A stretch of 64,000 nucleotides of DNA from Acytostelium subglobosum LB1 (taxonomy: Eukaryota > Evosea > Eumycetozoa > Acytosteliales > Acytosteliaceae): NCBI RefSeq assembly GCF_000787575.1, contig NW_012236518.1:186001-250000 (forward strand). The letters are read 5' to 3'. A program made the translations under genes and the position numbers. The notes under the pieces were generated by a model. That model saw nothing but the letters and a program-made list of their open reading frames with translations, was not told the DNA's origin and did no database searches. Each line of letters starts with the position of its first letter. Position 1 is the first letter of the stretch. Positions 23,622 through 35,407 of the stretch are shown piece by piece.

Positions 23622-24815
23622 ATGGATGATGATGGATTTATGTTGGTTGTAAAGGGCAAGAAGAATAAGTTGTTTAAGGGTGATGTAAATACATTGTCAG
23701 CAGATAAACAAAAGAAGTTGTTGCCCAACAACAAAGATACAAGTAATAACAAACAGTTGAGAGACAAGTATCTAAACAATCAACAACATCAACTTAATAA
23801 TCAGACAGCTTTTAGACAAGGCTGGGGACAGGATTGGGACAACCAACCAAAAGGACCATCACAATCACAAGGTCCAAAAGGACAAGTTCGAACAAAGAAA
23901 CCAAATGCATTATATGTAACAAAGACAAATGAAGAGGTATATAAGCATCTTCATGATAATGTAGTTAAGTTGATGTATGTACATTTTTGGATTAGAGTTG
24001 GCGTGGAGACTAGTACATCGAACTGACATTGCATGACATGACCATGAAGTGAACAAATGTCAACATTACAATTCTTTAAGGACATTGTAGAGGATGAGGC
24101 TATGAAGCCTTTGTTATCCAATGTCGCAGAGATAGTATGTTATGGTATTGGTAGTCTTGCATCATCCAAGAAGTGTCAAGAACAACTATCTCTAATCGTA
24201 GCACTGAGGCATCACTTCAAGGTATGTTTGGTCAACATCAAATTTGATTGATTGAATGATTGATCTAACATTGCGGCGATCATTTAGATTGATTCACCAA
24301 TGTATATATTCGATCCAGTGATGTCAGAGAATGATGTTAAGCTGGTGGCACAACTTGGATTCACAATGATCACAAACAATGAAGAGGCAAAGAGAAAGGT
24401 GGCGATGAAGGATGGACCAGCATCAGAAGCAGGAAGAGGCATTACAATATTTTACATGCCCTTCTGTTCAAGGAAGTTATACGATAACTTGTTATGGGCC
24501 AATTGGTCATTGGATGCACTTCAACGATGTTTCATCATGGGCAACAGCTTCAATCGATATAATGAGTTCCATCTGCCGCCACAAGAGTCGTATCGACCCT
24601 ACAGCTACACGTCCAAGGCGTATGGACACTATCAAGAGCAGATGTTCCCCACCAACTACCCGACCAACCTGTACACATTCCATGAACTATCATTCCACTG
24701 GTTCACACCATCCCATCTCCAATCACTGGACTCAAACTATTGGCTGTCATGTCCTGAGCCCCCATCAATCACTGATGATCCAGAGGTGGTCTCTGCCTCC
24801 TCTCAGACCCAATGA
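23622..24815 (+). CDS. SRR1-like protein
   Basis: Three exons: 23622-23974, 24050-24221 and 24288-24815; 350 residues. The SRR1 core is NVAEIVCYGIGSLASSKKCQ EQL..., then SPMYIFDPVMSENDVKLVAQ and FYMPFCSRKLYDNLLWANW, which match the conserved blocks of SRR1 domains (YGIG, DP...E, MPHC..LY.N.L..N). The basic, Gln/Asn-rich N-terminus (LVVKGKKNKLFKGD...) looks disordered. SRR1 proteins affect circadian and light responses in plants and haem or cell-cycle control elsewhere; no precise activity can be assigned. In this copy the MPHC motif is MPFC. Confidence 0.88.
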
Positions 24816-24984
24816 CTTTACTTCTCGTCAACTAAATCCAATGGATCATTAATTATTAATTGTAAATCAAACTTCATCTATTAACTGATAGATAAATAAT
24901 ATTTATTTTTAATTATTAATAATATTATAATATTTTTTTTTATTTTTTTTTTATTTTACAAGAAGTGACTCCTTCACAGGACTT
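24816..24984. other. Very AT-rich tract with T runs
   Basis: Bases 24840-24960 are nearly pure A/T, with TTTTTTTT runs at 24930-24955 and ATTATTAAT repeats. It is the most AT-biased piece of this part of the window and separates the SRR1-like gene from a degraded gene remnant. Confidence 0.5.
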
Positions 24985-25637
24985 GATTTGCTAGCAAACT
25001 TGGCACCTCATCCCATAGCAACTCTATTTGCGGCCGTCACTACGTTCCTCCTCAACAAGTTCAACAAGTGAACAAGTACCGATCGCTCATGAATTTGCCA
25101 GCATCAATATCACCAGTGAAGGTAGCAGCGACAGTACAGAGGGACCTGATCCCAAAGCACCAAACCAGTTCAACTATCAACTAATACAGGACATGAGGGA
25201 CACACCAATCGACAAGCGAGGTCTTGTGATGAAACAGATTATCGATGAGACAGACCAGGCAAGGTTGTTACAATCATTGCCATCATTAAAGTTCGTCTCA
25301 GTCAGCGGCAGCACAACCAACAGTATTGGCGTTTCTCAAGGAGTACTTTGATGACGGCCTAGGAACAGCACAACTACGTACACCTCTAAAGGAAGGGAAG
25401 AACAAGGACACTTTGTTTGATAGCATATACCACGAGGCACACCAGCTACACAAGCAGATGAAGACGGTGGCGGAGCACAGCGACCGTCTTTCGACGCTGA
25501 CAAAGGACTGTATGATTATGAGATTGAGAATCTGATGGAGTCATATCATAAGGATGGATTCGAGGGCGTCATTGCCAGTGACGAGTTGGACAAGTTGAAG
25601 GCCAAGCATCTACACTACATATCTATATTACAGTGAT
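24985..25637 (+). pseudogene. Unrecognised gene remnant, frame interrupted about two or three times
   Basis: Coding-like sequence runs through this stretch but moves between frames without good GT-AG introns. Pieces include LLANLAPHPIATLFAAVTTF, FNYQLIQDMRDTPIDKRGLV, AFLKEYFDDGLGTAQLRTPL and YDYEIENLMESYHKDGFEGV. They read like soluble acidic protein with normal local codon use. I do not recognise a family. Either this is a decaying gene copy, or the assembly has several small errors here. The AT-rich tract just upstream would then be its old promoter. Confidence 0.45.
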
Positions 25638-25866
25638 AACTTTGACAATCAATAAAACATTCATTCATTTATCTTTAAAAGTCTCTTCCACTTAACAAGA
25701 TATATCAGTTTGGACCCATGAAGATGTTAAGTCTTGATAAGCTTAATATGACTTAAATCGAAACATAACTTCAAACTACCCATCATCAATTATTCAGTGC
25801 ACTCATAAATCTTGATCATAGATCTTGATCATATATCTTGATCATAGATCTTGGACATTCAAAACG

Positions 25867-25908
<42 letters not shown>

Positions 25909-25925
25909 TGGATCACACAACAAGG
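25638..25925. promoter_or_regulatory. Upstream region with tandem ATCTTGATCATA units
   Basis: At 25808-25853 the 12-13 bp unit ATCTTGATCATAG is repeated about four times with small changes, giving regularly spaced palindromic TGATCA/AGATCT sites. It is followed at 25866-25910 by (CAAT)n. Both lie just upstream of the F-box/LRR-like gene, so a promoter or 5'-UTR role is likely. Confidence 0.5.
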
Positions 25926-27770
25926 ATGTCTCTTACATCACTACCTCATCACTTGTTGTTCAATATCATATTGAATTGTTGTGATCAGTATAGATGTTTG
26001 GATGTGCCTTTGGCATTTGGTCAGCAGACACTCAATCGAATGTCATCATTGTCCAAGTTTATCAATCACAACGTACTACTACGCTATGGTCTGCTCAACA
26101 CGACGTTTGCAATCAACATCCTACCACTGGTAACTCAACATCTCAATGTATACATCTCGTCCACCAACGAGTTGCAGCTTCTATTCAATGTGGCACGACG
26201 TGGCATCACCTCTACGCTGCTCACCGTCGCGCGACTACACTGCAAACCGATCCAATACCAATCGGTCACGGTCGACTTCTCGGTGGATCCCAAGGACGCG
26301 CCAGAGATCGTCGCGCACCCGCTGAACATACGCACGCTCAAGCTGACCAAGACGCAACAGCCCTACTTGGACATGCTGCTGAGCGCGTCGTGCGACTCAT
26401 TGGTCGAGCTGGTCGAGTCCTCAACGCTGGCCAATCAGCGCCTGCCATGCGACTTACCCAATCTCCAGACGCTCAATCTCAAGAACCAGCCTCCTCCAGC
26501 AATTGCTATACTCCTCCACTCCAGCCCCATGCTCCTCACCACCATCCGCGTGCTGGACATCAGCTTCTTCCATGGCGACGATCTGGTGGTGAACCTGCTC
26601 ACAAACAAGTTCCTCCAGCTCCAATCGCTGTCGGCCAGCGTGGCATTTGGCGCGATCGTCGACTACATTGTCGCACACAACACTTTGGAACATCTGCGAT
26701 ATAGTGGCCTGCCGAGCACCATCCCCACGAATGAGTTTGAGCGATTGATGCGATTAGATCGCTCGCGAATGAAGTCGCTGCACACATACCTGCCGACGGC
26801 GGCCACGATCACATTCACACCGACCCTGCTCGCACAACTAGAGTTGGTGCGCTTCCTCAATGCGCCCAAGCCCATGTTTGACGCGATGGTCTCGAGCTCG
26901 GTAGCATTCACTCGCATACGCACCATCTCTTTGAACTTTATCGCGGCTGACGAGCTGACGTCCGTGGCCAAGTTCCTTAAGCTCTGTCCAAACATCCACA
27001 AGCTGTCATTGTTCACCAACTCGTCACTGGCGGATCTTGGACAGGTCGCGCGGGCATTGACGCCACATCACACGCTGGAACACCTGGAGATCAATGACTT
27101 TGTGGAGCAAGAGGCGTTGTTGGATGATATTGTGTTGATGGCACGAGCATGTCCACGACTGACCTATCTCGGATGTGGTATCGAGCTACATCGCAATACA
27201 ATGGACTCATTGATCGAAGCCATTATCCAACATCCCAACACGATCAATGGCATGGTACTATCACGAGCATCCCCCTCCAACCTACTTCGCATCATCAATC
27301 ATCCCAATATCAACATCATCAATGTTCGAATGACCGATGACATTGATGAGAATGAGTTCAAACTAGTGTTGGATGCACTGTCTATCACAGAGTCAAACAC
27401 AATGTACATTAGCAAGCTGTGGTTGATGTTCAAGATTGATTCCGATGCGATGTTGGAGTACTTGATTGATAAGTTTAGCAATAGATCAATGACAAGAGTA
27501 CATCAAATGGATTTGAATATTGATATTGGTATCAATGTTAGTGGACCTGTTATAATAGAGTTGTTTAGGACAGTATTGACAACAACAGGATTATATCAAT
27601 TGACGAATATTAGATTGAATTTACCAAATGATCAACTACATCCAATATGTTATGGTGATCCTATACTCATGCCACTTGCCAGTGACACCATTACAATAAG
27701 TTCAACAAATGTCAATAGTGTCAGTATACATACAAGTTCAAATGGATATAAAGTGTATCTGTACAAATAA
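25926..27770 (+). CDS. F-box/leucine-rich-repeat-like protein
   Basis: Single exon, 614 residues. It starts MSLTSLPHHLLFNIILNCCD, which resembles the F-box-like heads of dictyostelid LRR/FNIP proteins, and continues as irregular leucine-rich repeats (LNIRTLKLTKTQQPYLDMLL, LPNLQTLNLKNQPPPAIAIL, HHTLEHLEINDFVEQEALLD, CPRLTYLGCGIELHRNTMD). An in-frame ATG at 25851 would add a QSINQSINQ leader translated from a (CAAT)n repeat; I take that as 5'-UTR. The lack of introns and the family style fit the lineage-expanded F-box/LRR genes of dictyostelids. The target is unknown. Confidence 0.75.
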   Translation: MSLTSLPHHLLFNIILNCCDQYRCLDVPLAFGQQTLNRMSSLSKFINHNVLLRYGLLNTTFAINILPLVTQHLNVYISSTNELQLLFNVARRGITSTLLTVARLHCKPIQYQSVTVDFSVDPKDAPEIVAHPLNIRTLKLTKTQQPYLDMLLSASCDSLVELVESSTLANQRLPCDLPNLQTLNLKNQPPPAIAILLHSSPMLLTTIRVLDISFFHGDDLVVNLLTNKFLQLQSLSASVAFGAIVDYIVAHNTLEHLRYSGLPSTIPTNEFERLMRLDRSRMKSLHTYLPTAATITFTPTLLAQLELVRFLNAPKPMFDAMVSSSVAFTRIRTISLNFIAADELTSVAKFLKLCPNIHKLSLFTNSSLADLGQVARALTPHHTLEHLEINDFVEQEALLDDIVLMARACPRLTYLGCGIELHRNTMDSLIEAIIQHPNTINGMVLSRASPSNLLRIINHPNINIINVRMTDDIDENEFKLVLDALSITESNTMYISKLWLMFKIDSDAMLEYLIDKFSNRSMTRVHQMDLNIDIGINVSGPVIIELFRTVLTTTGLYQLTNIRLNLPNDQLHPICYGDPILMPLASDTITISSTNVNSVSIHTSSNGYKVYLYK

Positions 27771-27955
27771 ACATCCAAGTTGTAGAATACCTTGGTTTGA
27801 GTGCAAAGGGGGGAATTTGAAGGTTCTGTTGCGGAATCCACCAAAAAGTTGAATCTCGAGGCAACACTGTTTTGTCAAACTAACAACATTCATTCATTCA
27901 TTCAATGATTGATTGACAGAGAGTGTAATAATAATAGAGATAGAGACAAGAGATA

Positions 27956-30411
27956 ATGAAGTGTCTTATAATACTTGATCCAGAGAATAGTGAATGCTTA
28001 TATGTCGAACATAAGAATGATAGTATAATAGCACCACAATTCCAGACCATCATCAACTTTATCAAACAGACCATCGGACAACGACCTCAATTCATCAATG
28101 CCGGCAAGATAAAGATTGTCTTCCAATATGTATGTATCCGGTGTTCACAATCATACCCCAAACACATACTCATACTCATATTCAATACATTAGAATGATA
28201 ATATACATATATCTTTAAAGAGTTCACCAAAGGTAGAGTTACTTTGGTTTGTGTTGGTGTCGGATGATGATGATTCCGAGAGTTTATTGAGAGCAAGGCT
28301 GAATCTACTCAATAATCTTTATTCGATGGTACTTGGCAATACATTGATAGACAGGAGGAATAAGAAACAGGTGGATATGCGAGCGCTCAGGAGAAAGATG
28401 TCACAGATATCCGCGACGGTCAATGCAATATTCGATGAGTCGCAGTCGGTGCTGTGTCAGGCCTACGAGACATTGGACCTCAATGAAAAGATCAGACAGC
28501 GTTGTATCAAGGACATCACCGACCTGATGGAACTATTCCCCAAGGCCGTCTATGCCATCGTCTACGTTGGTCAGAAGCTCGTCACCTTCCACTGCAAGAA
28601 GAAGCCACATCTCCAAAACATGGATCTATTCCTACTATCACTCTATGCTCAGATCCAACTCAAACCAAGAGGTATTTATATTGTTTGATTGAATATGGAA
28701 TCATCCCGATCACTTTCTCACTCACTCAATCAAATGATCAAACGAAACAGAGAGATTCGTGTTTAAGATGGAGGAGAGAGAGGTGAGCACACCATTATCG
28801 ATCGCCAATGAGATATCTCAGTTTGAGAATGTGTCACCGAGGAATGATCATGGTAGTGTAGATAGCATCAGTTCCCCGATACAGATTGGCGAAGATGGAT
28901 TGAGTGGCGAGGACGACTTTGAGACTGCTCCAGAGGACTTTGACGAGAATACCATATCCCTGGCCAAGTCCATCATCTCATTGTTGGATGACATTGGAGG
29001 TTCATCAATGAACAAGTCAATGGTATGTGATGCCGCCGCCAGCATCCTTCACTCAATCAATCAATCACTCACTCAATCTCTCAACTCAATCACTCCAAAT
29101 AGAAACAAAAGATATCATCAGAGTTCTTGAAGGATGGAGTCAAGCAGAGTAGCTCAAGTGATGTTGTTACATTGCTCAATCATTTCTTGTTGGCCGTTGG
29201 ATTCTTGGACGAGAGCGCGCCAAAGGACTTGTACACTACAATGACAGAGGACGCCGTCAAGAGATTCCAGCGCGACAATGAGCTGTCAGAGACTGGCGAG
29301 GCCGATCCCCAGACCACCAAGCAACTCGTCATCAAGACACCGGTAGGATATTCAGTACAAATGCATCATACCTTTGTAAGCAAGACAAAGTTAGGATAGC
29401 CCTAAATCATCACCTTTGCATTTCTAACCTGTCCCCTCCTTTTGTAGTATCTACATCGTAAGAAGTCCCAGCCACCTCCACCATCAATCGATCTCAGTCA
29501 ATCATTCAAGGACATTAGTTTGGGTGGTGGAAAGAGACCAGAGGACAGCCACAGCAGCAGCAGCACGAGCAGCAGTAGCACAGCCAACAATGCAAAGAAC
29601 AATATCAACAACAACAACAACAATGTTGAGGTCGACGACTACAAGCTATCTAAGTCAACCTTTGAGAAGATATACATCAGGAACACAACTGGCACTCCCT
29701 TGTTTGCCTACTGTGCCGAGGTCCAGAAGAACAGTTTCCTGATCCTGCTCAACAAAGAGATGGTAAGATCACTCCCAACCAATCAACGATATCCAATCAC
29801 TAATCCATCTTGGTACACACTTATAGCACAAGGAGGACGAGGAGAAGGAATTGGCATTCTTGGAGAAGTCCAAACAGATACTTTATGACAAGTTGTTCAA
29901 ACAGTTGGGAGGCTTCTTGTTGACAAAGGAACTGAGCAACTTGGTGATATCTCGATTCAATCATATTCCAGGCTTGGTGCACTTTATCTTGATCGACCGA
30001 TCATACCACCGCATCAAGGCTCCCAACATCACACCACTCAATGGCAACAAGTACCAGACGGCCAACGTCAACATGAAGGAGCTGATCCGCAAGAAGGTGT
30101 GGTCAATGTACAGTTACTGCTACCATCAGTTGGTCAAGAAGAACTTCACCTACCAGATTCTCAAGGACAAGGACTTCCAGTACAGCTACAAGCTGTGGAT
30201 GGATGACGACGAGAGCCAAGAGGTGGAGCGCGAGGCCACCTCGCCCACCTCCGAGAAGATCTACCTGGACAGCATCAAGAAGTACTATCCACAGCCGGTC
30301 AAGTGCATGGAGTTGCTGACACTGTATGTCGGCATGATCCCAATGTCCCTCATCTACAAGAATGATCGTGTGTTGTGGGCGCTACTATTTGACAAGGAGT
30401 CGGCAGAGTAA
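27956..30411 (+). CDS. hps1: HPS1-like subunit of BLOC-3
   Basis: Six exons: 27956-28129, 28221-28671, 28751-29022, 29103-29342, 29448-29762 and 29827-30411; 678 residues, near the animal length. It starts MKCLIILDPENSECLYVEHK, a longin-like strand pair as in HPS1, and ends with RFNHIPGLVHFILIDRSYHR and IRKKVWSMYSYCYHQLVKK, then YYPQPVKCMELLTLYVGMIP. The FPGLVHFIYVDR-type motif and the C-terminal VRCYELL-like motif identify HPS1. The middle is variable, with acidic and Ser/Asn-rich linkers. With HPS4 it forms BLOC-3, the exchange factor for Rab32/38. A Rab32-like GTPase lies at 4316-5015. It converges on lon with 56 bp between stops. Confidence 0.85.
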
Positions 30412-30467
30412 TGTTGCATACCTTGCAACAAACCATTCCAATCATTACACAAGAATTGTATTCAAAT

Positions 30468-33400
30468 TTAGTTGTCTGTTTCCTTCGTCGTTGACTGTTG
30501 CTGCTCCGACTGCCGTTGTGATTGATTGGTTGTGCTGTCCTGTCCTTTTGGTTGCAACATATGAGCCTTGTCTGGGAATGCAATCTCAAAGACATCGCGA
30601 TACTCTGATGCATACTTGATGTCGATGCCCTGTTTGATGTAGTCTGGCAACTCTTCAAAGTCGATCTTGTTGTTGAGTGGTATGATGATACCTTTGAGGC
30701 CTGATCGCTTGGCTGCGATGGTCTTCTCCTTTACACCACCAATAGTGTACACCTTGCCAGTGATTGTGATCTCACCAGTCATGCCCAGATTGTTCACAAC
30801 CGGTGTGTTCATTGCCAATGACAACAAAGAAGTGACCATCGTGACACCAGCCGATGGACCATCCTTTGGTATGCCTCCTTGAGGTGCATGCATATGTAAT
30901 GAGTTCTAAACATGCAACAGTGTTAGTCACATGATTGATAGATTGAATGAATGAATGGACAAACATACCTTCTCAAAGAACTCGTTGGTTGGGTCGATTT
31001 GGTAGAGGAAGTTCTTGGCATATGTGTAGGCAATGTTGGTGCTCTCGGTCATGACATCACCGAGCTTGCCTGTGGTCCTCAGACGAGGTGCACCACCGCT
31101 GTTCTTCTCTGCTATAGTTTCAATGTACAATGTCGATCCTCCTCTGGCCGACCACGCCAGGCCATTGACCACACCGATTGGCGTGACCTCGTAGTACCTA
31201 TCCGAGGCGTATGTTGGTATGCCTAGGTAGTCCACGAGGTTCTTCTCATCAATGACAATGTTTGGCGAGCCGTTGACCAGCTCCAGTGCAGACTTTCTCG
31301 CAATCTTCTCGACCAGACGCTCCAGCTCTCTGATACCAACCTCTCGACTGTAGAACTTGACCAACTGTTTGATCACGTCCTCGGTGATTGTCAACTGCTC
31401 CTTCCTGATGCCACAGTCCTCCAATGTCTTGGGAATAACGTAGTTCTTGACAATTTGTATCTGCTCTTCCTCTACGTAGCCAGAGAGATAGATCACCTCC
31501 ATACGATCAAACAGTGGACCAGGAATAGTCTGATCTGTGTTGGCTGTGCAAATGAACAACACTCTAGACAAATCATAAGGTACATCCAAGTAGTGATCCA
31601 TGAATGAATGATTCTGCTCAGGATCCAACACCTCCAACAATGCTGATGATGGATCACCATTTCTCTTTCCAATCTTGTCAATCTCTGATTGATACCAGTT
31701 GTTAGTTTAATTGAATGATCGTTTGATTGAGCCAACAATATAACATACCATCGATGACAATGACTGGGTTTGATGTTTGAACGGTCTTCATGCATTGGAT
31801 TAGTTTGCCAGGCATTGATCCGATGTAGGTCCTACGATGTCCTTTGATCTCACTCTCATCGAATAGACCACCGACAGAGAATCTGTAGAATTGTCGTTTC
31901 AGACATCTTGCAATGGACTTGCCAATGGAGGTCTTTCCAGTGCCTGGTGGACCGACAAAACATATGATCTTGCCCTGTACCGTGCCCTTTAGATGTCCAA
32001 CCGAGATGAACTCCAATATACGTTGCTTGATATCTGTCAAACCATAATGATCCTGATCCAAAGTCTCCCTTGAGTACTTCAAATCAAAGAACTCTGGTGA
32101 GTACACTCCCCAAGGGAGATTAGTCAACCAGTCCAAGTAATTCCTCGATGAGTTATACTCCATTGATGATGGATCGATAGTTGATAGCTTGCTCTAGAGT
32201 AATGTGATTGATTGATTGATTGAGTAAGTGAGATATGATCATGGGGACATGGACATTTAACTTACTATCTCATCCTCGATGATCTTCTTTGTCGTGTCGT
32301 TTAAAGTGAGCTTGGCTAGCCTCTTTGTGTACTTCTGGACGACCAACTCCTTCTCATCAAACTCGACTCCAAGTTGTTTCTTGATCGACTTCAATTGCTC
32401 ATTCAAGAACAACTTCTTCTGAGACACAACCTTGGCACTCTCAATATCTCTATAAGTATGATTGACCAGTCAGTCAGTGGAACTATCCCATCAATCGATG
32501 ACATGCAATGATACATACGAATAGATACCTTGTTGTATCTGTAATAGGTTCTCTTCACTCTTGAGCATGTTGTGGACTAGGTCTAGACGTTGGAGAATGG
32601 ATGGAGTCTCGAGTATCTCTTGACATCTCTTGGGATAGTTGAGTCCAAAGTAGTTGACGATCGATGAGATGAACACTTCGGCATCCTTGACCGGTGCAAT
32701 ATGTTTGTCATAATCAATTGAAAGATTACTCTTGTAGCTCTCTGGATATAATGAGTTGAACTTCTTCACTGTTGTGCCAATCTGTTGCATCTTGGCCTCG
32801 ATCTGAGCGGTGAGCGCATCACCCTCGACCACGGTGCCGGCGTTTGAACCTGCTACTGCACCTGCTGCACCTGACCCTGAGGTGGTGGCGGCGGCTGTCG
32901 TTGGACTGGGATGGAACTCCTCGATCTTGAAGAAGTACCTGACCCGGCGTGCGGCGCCCTCGGCCAGCAGCGACTCGGCCGTGTCGACGATGCGAATGCG
33001 CTGCTTCACTTCAAAGTAGTGATAGCCAAACACCGTGGAGGAGATCTGCGCCAGCACTCCAATGGGATGTACCTTGTCCAGTGTGTTGTGATCGAGTGGC
33101 ATATCGGCCGGGATATCAGAGCGATGCTCCTCCTTCACCAAGAACAATCCGACAAAGATCTTTCCCGATGCATTTGGTATCAGCATATTGGTATAATGGC
33201 TTGACAAATGAATCGGACCCTTTGATCCAATAAAGTGAATCGATTGCGATGGATACACCAACACTTCATTGTTGATTGGCATGTCCTTGTCTGTGTTCGC
33301 GCAAGAGAGCGAGCGAGGGAAGGGAGTATGTTAGACATGATGTGGCGTGACTTGAGTGTGTCCGCGTGCACGTTACCTTTCTTGATCTGCTTGTCTATCC

Positions 33401-33725
33401 TTGTCAAGGCTTCTACGGCTTCATTATTTATGGTTGTGATGTCATCGATCTTCATTGCCTGTGTTGCAGGCTTATCATTGTTGTTGTTGTTGTTGGCGCC
33501 ACCGCCACCTCCAGTTGGTGCACCACCGCCTCCCTTCTTTGTACTCAAGTATCTTGGCTGTCCAGTTATTGTCGATGCAACATTAACATTGAAGTTGTTA
33601 TTAACATTGTTGTTATTGAATGTGAATAATGATTGAGTGGCAGCTGACAAACAAGCATTATGATTGTTTGATGATAACAGTAATGAACATGTCCTCCTGC
33701 TGTTGATCAACAACAATCTGTTCAT
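30468..33725 (-). CDS. lonp1: Mitochondrial Lon protease
   Basis: Six exons: 33725-33377, 33290-32529, 32447-32266, 32193-31749, 31684-30969 and 30905-30468; 963 residues. A presequence ([20 protein letters not shown]) and Gly/Asn linker precede the substrate-binding N-domain, which carries an Ala/Gly-rich insert ([16 protein letters not shown]). The AAA+ module has Walker [10 protein letters not shown] and, across a splice junction, Walker B VIVIDEIDKIG. The protease domain has [10 protein letters not shown] with the catalytic Ser and VKEKTIAA with the catalytic Lys. It degrades oxidised and regulatory proteins in the matrix. The C-terminal tail is Gln/Ser-rich. It shares a 204-bp divergent promoter with the TMEM115-like gene. 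Confidence 0.96.
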
Positions 33726-33929
33726 TCTCTACTCTCTCTCTCTCTCTGTATCCAGTCTATCTATCTGTCTATCTGTTATGTGATTGAATGAAAGATTGAA
33801 CATCACCATTTGGTCTAACACGTGGCAACTTCTCGAAAATGAGTAAAAGTGAGGTGATTCACCACCTTTACTTCATTTCATTTATTACATTACTATTACA
33901 TTACACTTTACAAATAAACATATAAACAC

Positions 33930-35407
33930 ATGGAGCAGGAACCTGCATATGTATGTTCTTCAAAGCATGGTATTGTAATACATGAAGGCTAGGCTACTGA
34001 CCCATTGTACCCTTACCCTTACCCTTACCCTCACCCTCACTATCAACCAGGTTCACGGCAATCCATTTGCCAATCTACCTAGACTTAGCAAGACGATTGC
34101 AGGTGTACTAGGATTCTTTCTATTCATAGGTGTTGCATTCCCAGGTACTGTTGAGTACTTCTCAATCAATGCGTCATAGTAAGTCGTTGAATGAATGAAC
34201 CATGGTCCAATCACTCACTCACTCATTCATTCAATCTCTTTCAGTATTGCCCCTCCACGCTTCTTCCTTTGGACACTATTTACAGCAGGTCTATATGAGG
34301 AATACCTTATATCAGTATGGTCATCATCATTCACTCAATTCATTGACATGGGCAACTGACAAAGTTAACTCACTGACTCACTCGCTCATCATTCATTCAT
34401 TCATTCAATCATAGGGTCTTATCAATATAGCACTTCTACTTATGTTTGGAAAGTACTTGGAGCCAATATGGGGCTCAACAGAGTTCCTCAAGTTCATTGC
34501 AGTGGTCAACTTGGCATCAGGCGTCGCCACATTCTTCTTATTCATATTCCTCTATACCATATTCGGAAATGAGGTACTCTTGTAAATGTTAATGCTTCAA
34601 CTGCCCATGGTCATGTGACAACACATTGCTGACCATCATCTCTTCCCTCCTCTCTTAGGTTCAAAACAAACACATGTGGATTCTCCGGCATCATCCTTGC
34701 ATTCTCTGTAGCCTTCAAACAACTCTCACCTGATCTCCCAACACAACTACTCTTTGGTGGTACTGTTAGAGCAAAGGTATGAATGACCCATCACTCAATC
34801 AGTCGACTCACTTACTCATACTTGAATGTACCCATCCATCCAGTTCCTCCCTTCGATATTCATATTGGTCAATGTTGTGTTTGCACTGCTTGGATTACAA
34901 TCACGCACTCAATTGCCATTCATACTATTTGGTGCATTGTTTGGATGGATATACCTGCGATTCTATCAGATCAAGGGTGGTGTCAAAGGTGACCTCAGTG
35001 ATGCATTCTCATTCGCCACATTCTTCCCTGATGCACTACAGTAACTATCCATCATCCTCCATCTCCCCATCATCATTGCCATCACATGTTGTTCTAACTC
35101 CATTCCATCAATCACGTGTGATAGACCACCAATCAAGATTGTATCAAACATAGTGTATAAGGTATTGGTCAAGGTTAAGTTGTGTCCAAATGCAACTGGA
35201 AGGGATTCATCAGTGTTGCCAACTTATAATACTGGAGCTGGATTCCAATCTGGTTCATCTGGATTGGCTGCATCATCAGTTGACATTGACAGGAGAAGAG
35301 CATTGGCAATGAAGGCTTTGGAACAAAGAATGGATATCCAACAACAACAGAATCAACTACAACAACAGCAACAGCAACAGCAGCAACAACAGCAACTGGA
35401 GGAGTAA
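33930..35407 (+). CDS. TMEM115-like rhomboid-fold Golgi membrane protein
   Basis: Seven exons: 33930-33950, 34051-34178, 34245-34314, 34415-34581, 34659-34776, 34844-35040 and 35125-35407; 327 residues. Exon 1 holds only seven codons (MEQEPAY). Membrane spans include TIAGVLGFFLFIGVAF, LINIALLLMFG, VVNLASGVATFFLFIFLY and LPSIFILVNVVFALLG. The motif LEPIWGSTEFLKFIAVVNL and the CGFSGIILAFSVAFKQ block match TMEM115/PL6; catalytic GxSx/His rhomboid residues are absent (CGFSG takes their place). The tail ends in a Gln-rich coil. TMEM115 works in Golgi-to-ER retrograde traffic. Intron 1 carries a CCCTTA repeat. An alternative start at 33982 would translate that repeat as LTLTLTL. Confidence 0.82.
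34009..34040 (+). repeat. Telomere-like ACCCTT repeats in an intron
   Basis: Five units of ACCCTT/ACCCTC stand in tandem near the 3' end of intron 1 of the TMEM115-like gene. Written on the opposite strand they read AAGGGT. A similar tract lies at 38180-38226. Confidence 0.8.

Noticed and set aside
25851-25925. QSINQSINQ N-terminal extension of the F-box/LRR-like protein
   Set aside because: It is the translation of a (CAAT)n repeat common in non-coding DNA here; a better start is at 25926.
33982-34050. LTLTLTLT leader as an alternative N-terminus of the TMEM115-like protein
   Set aside because: It translates the CCCTTA repeat in an intron; a GT-AG intron with a seven-codon first exon fits better.
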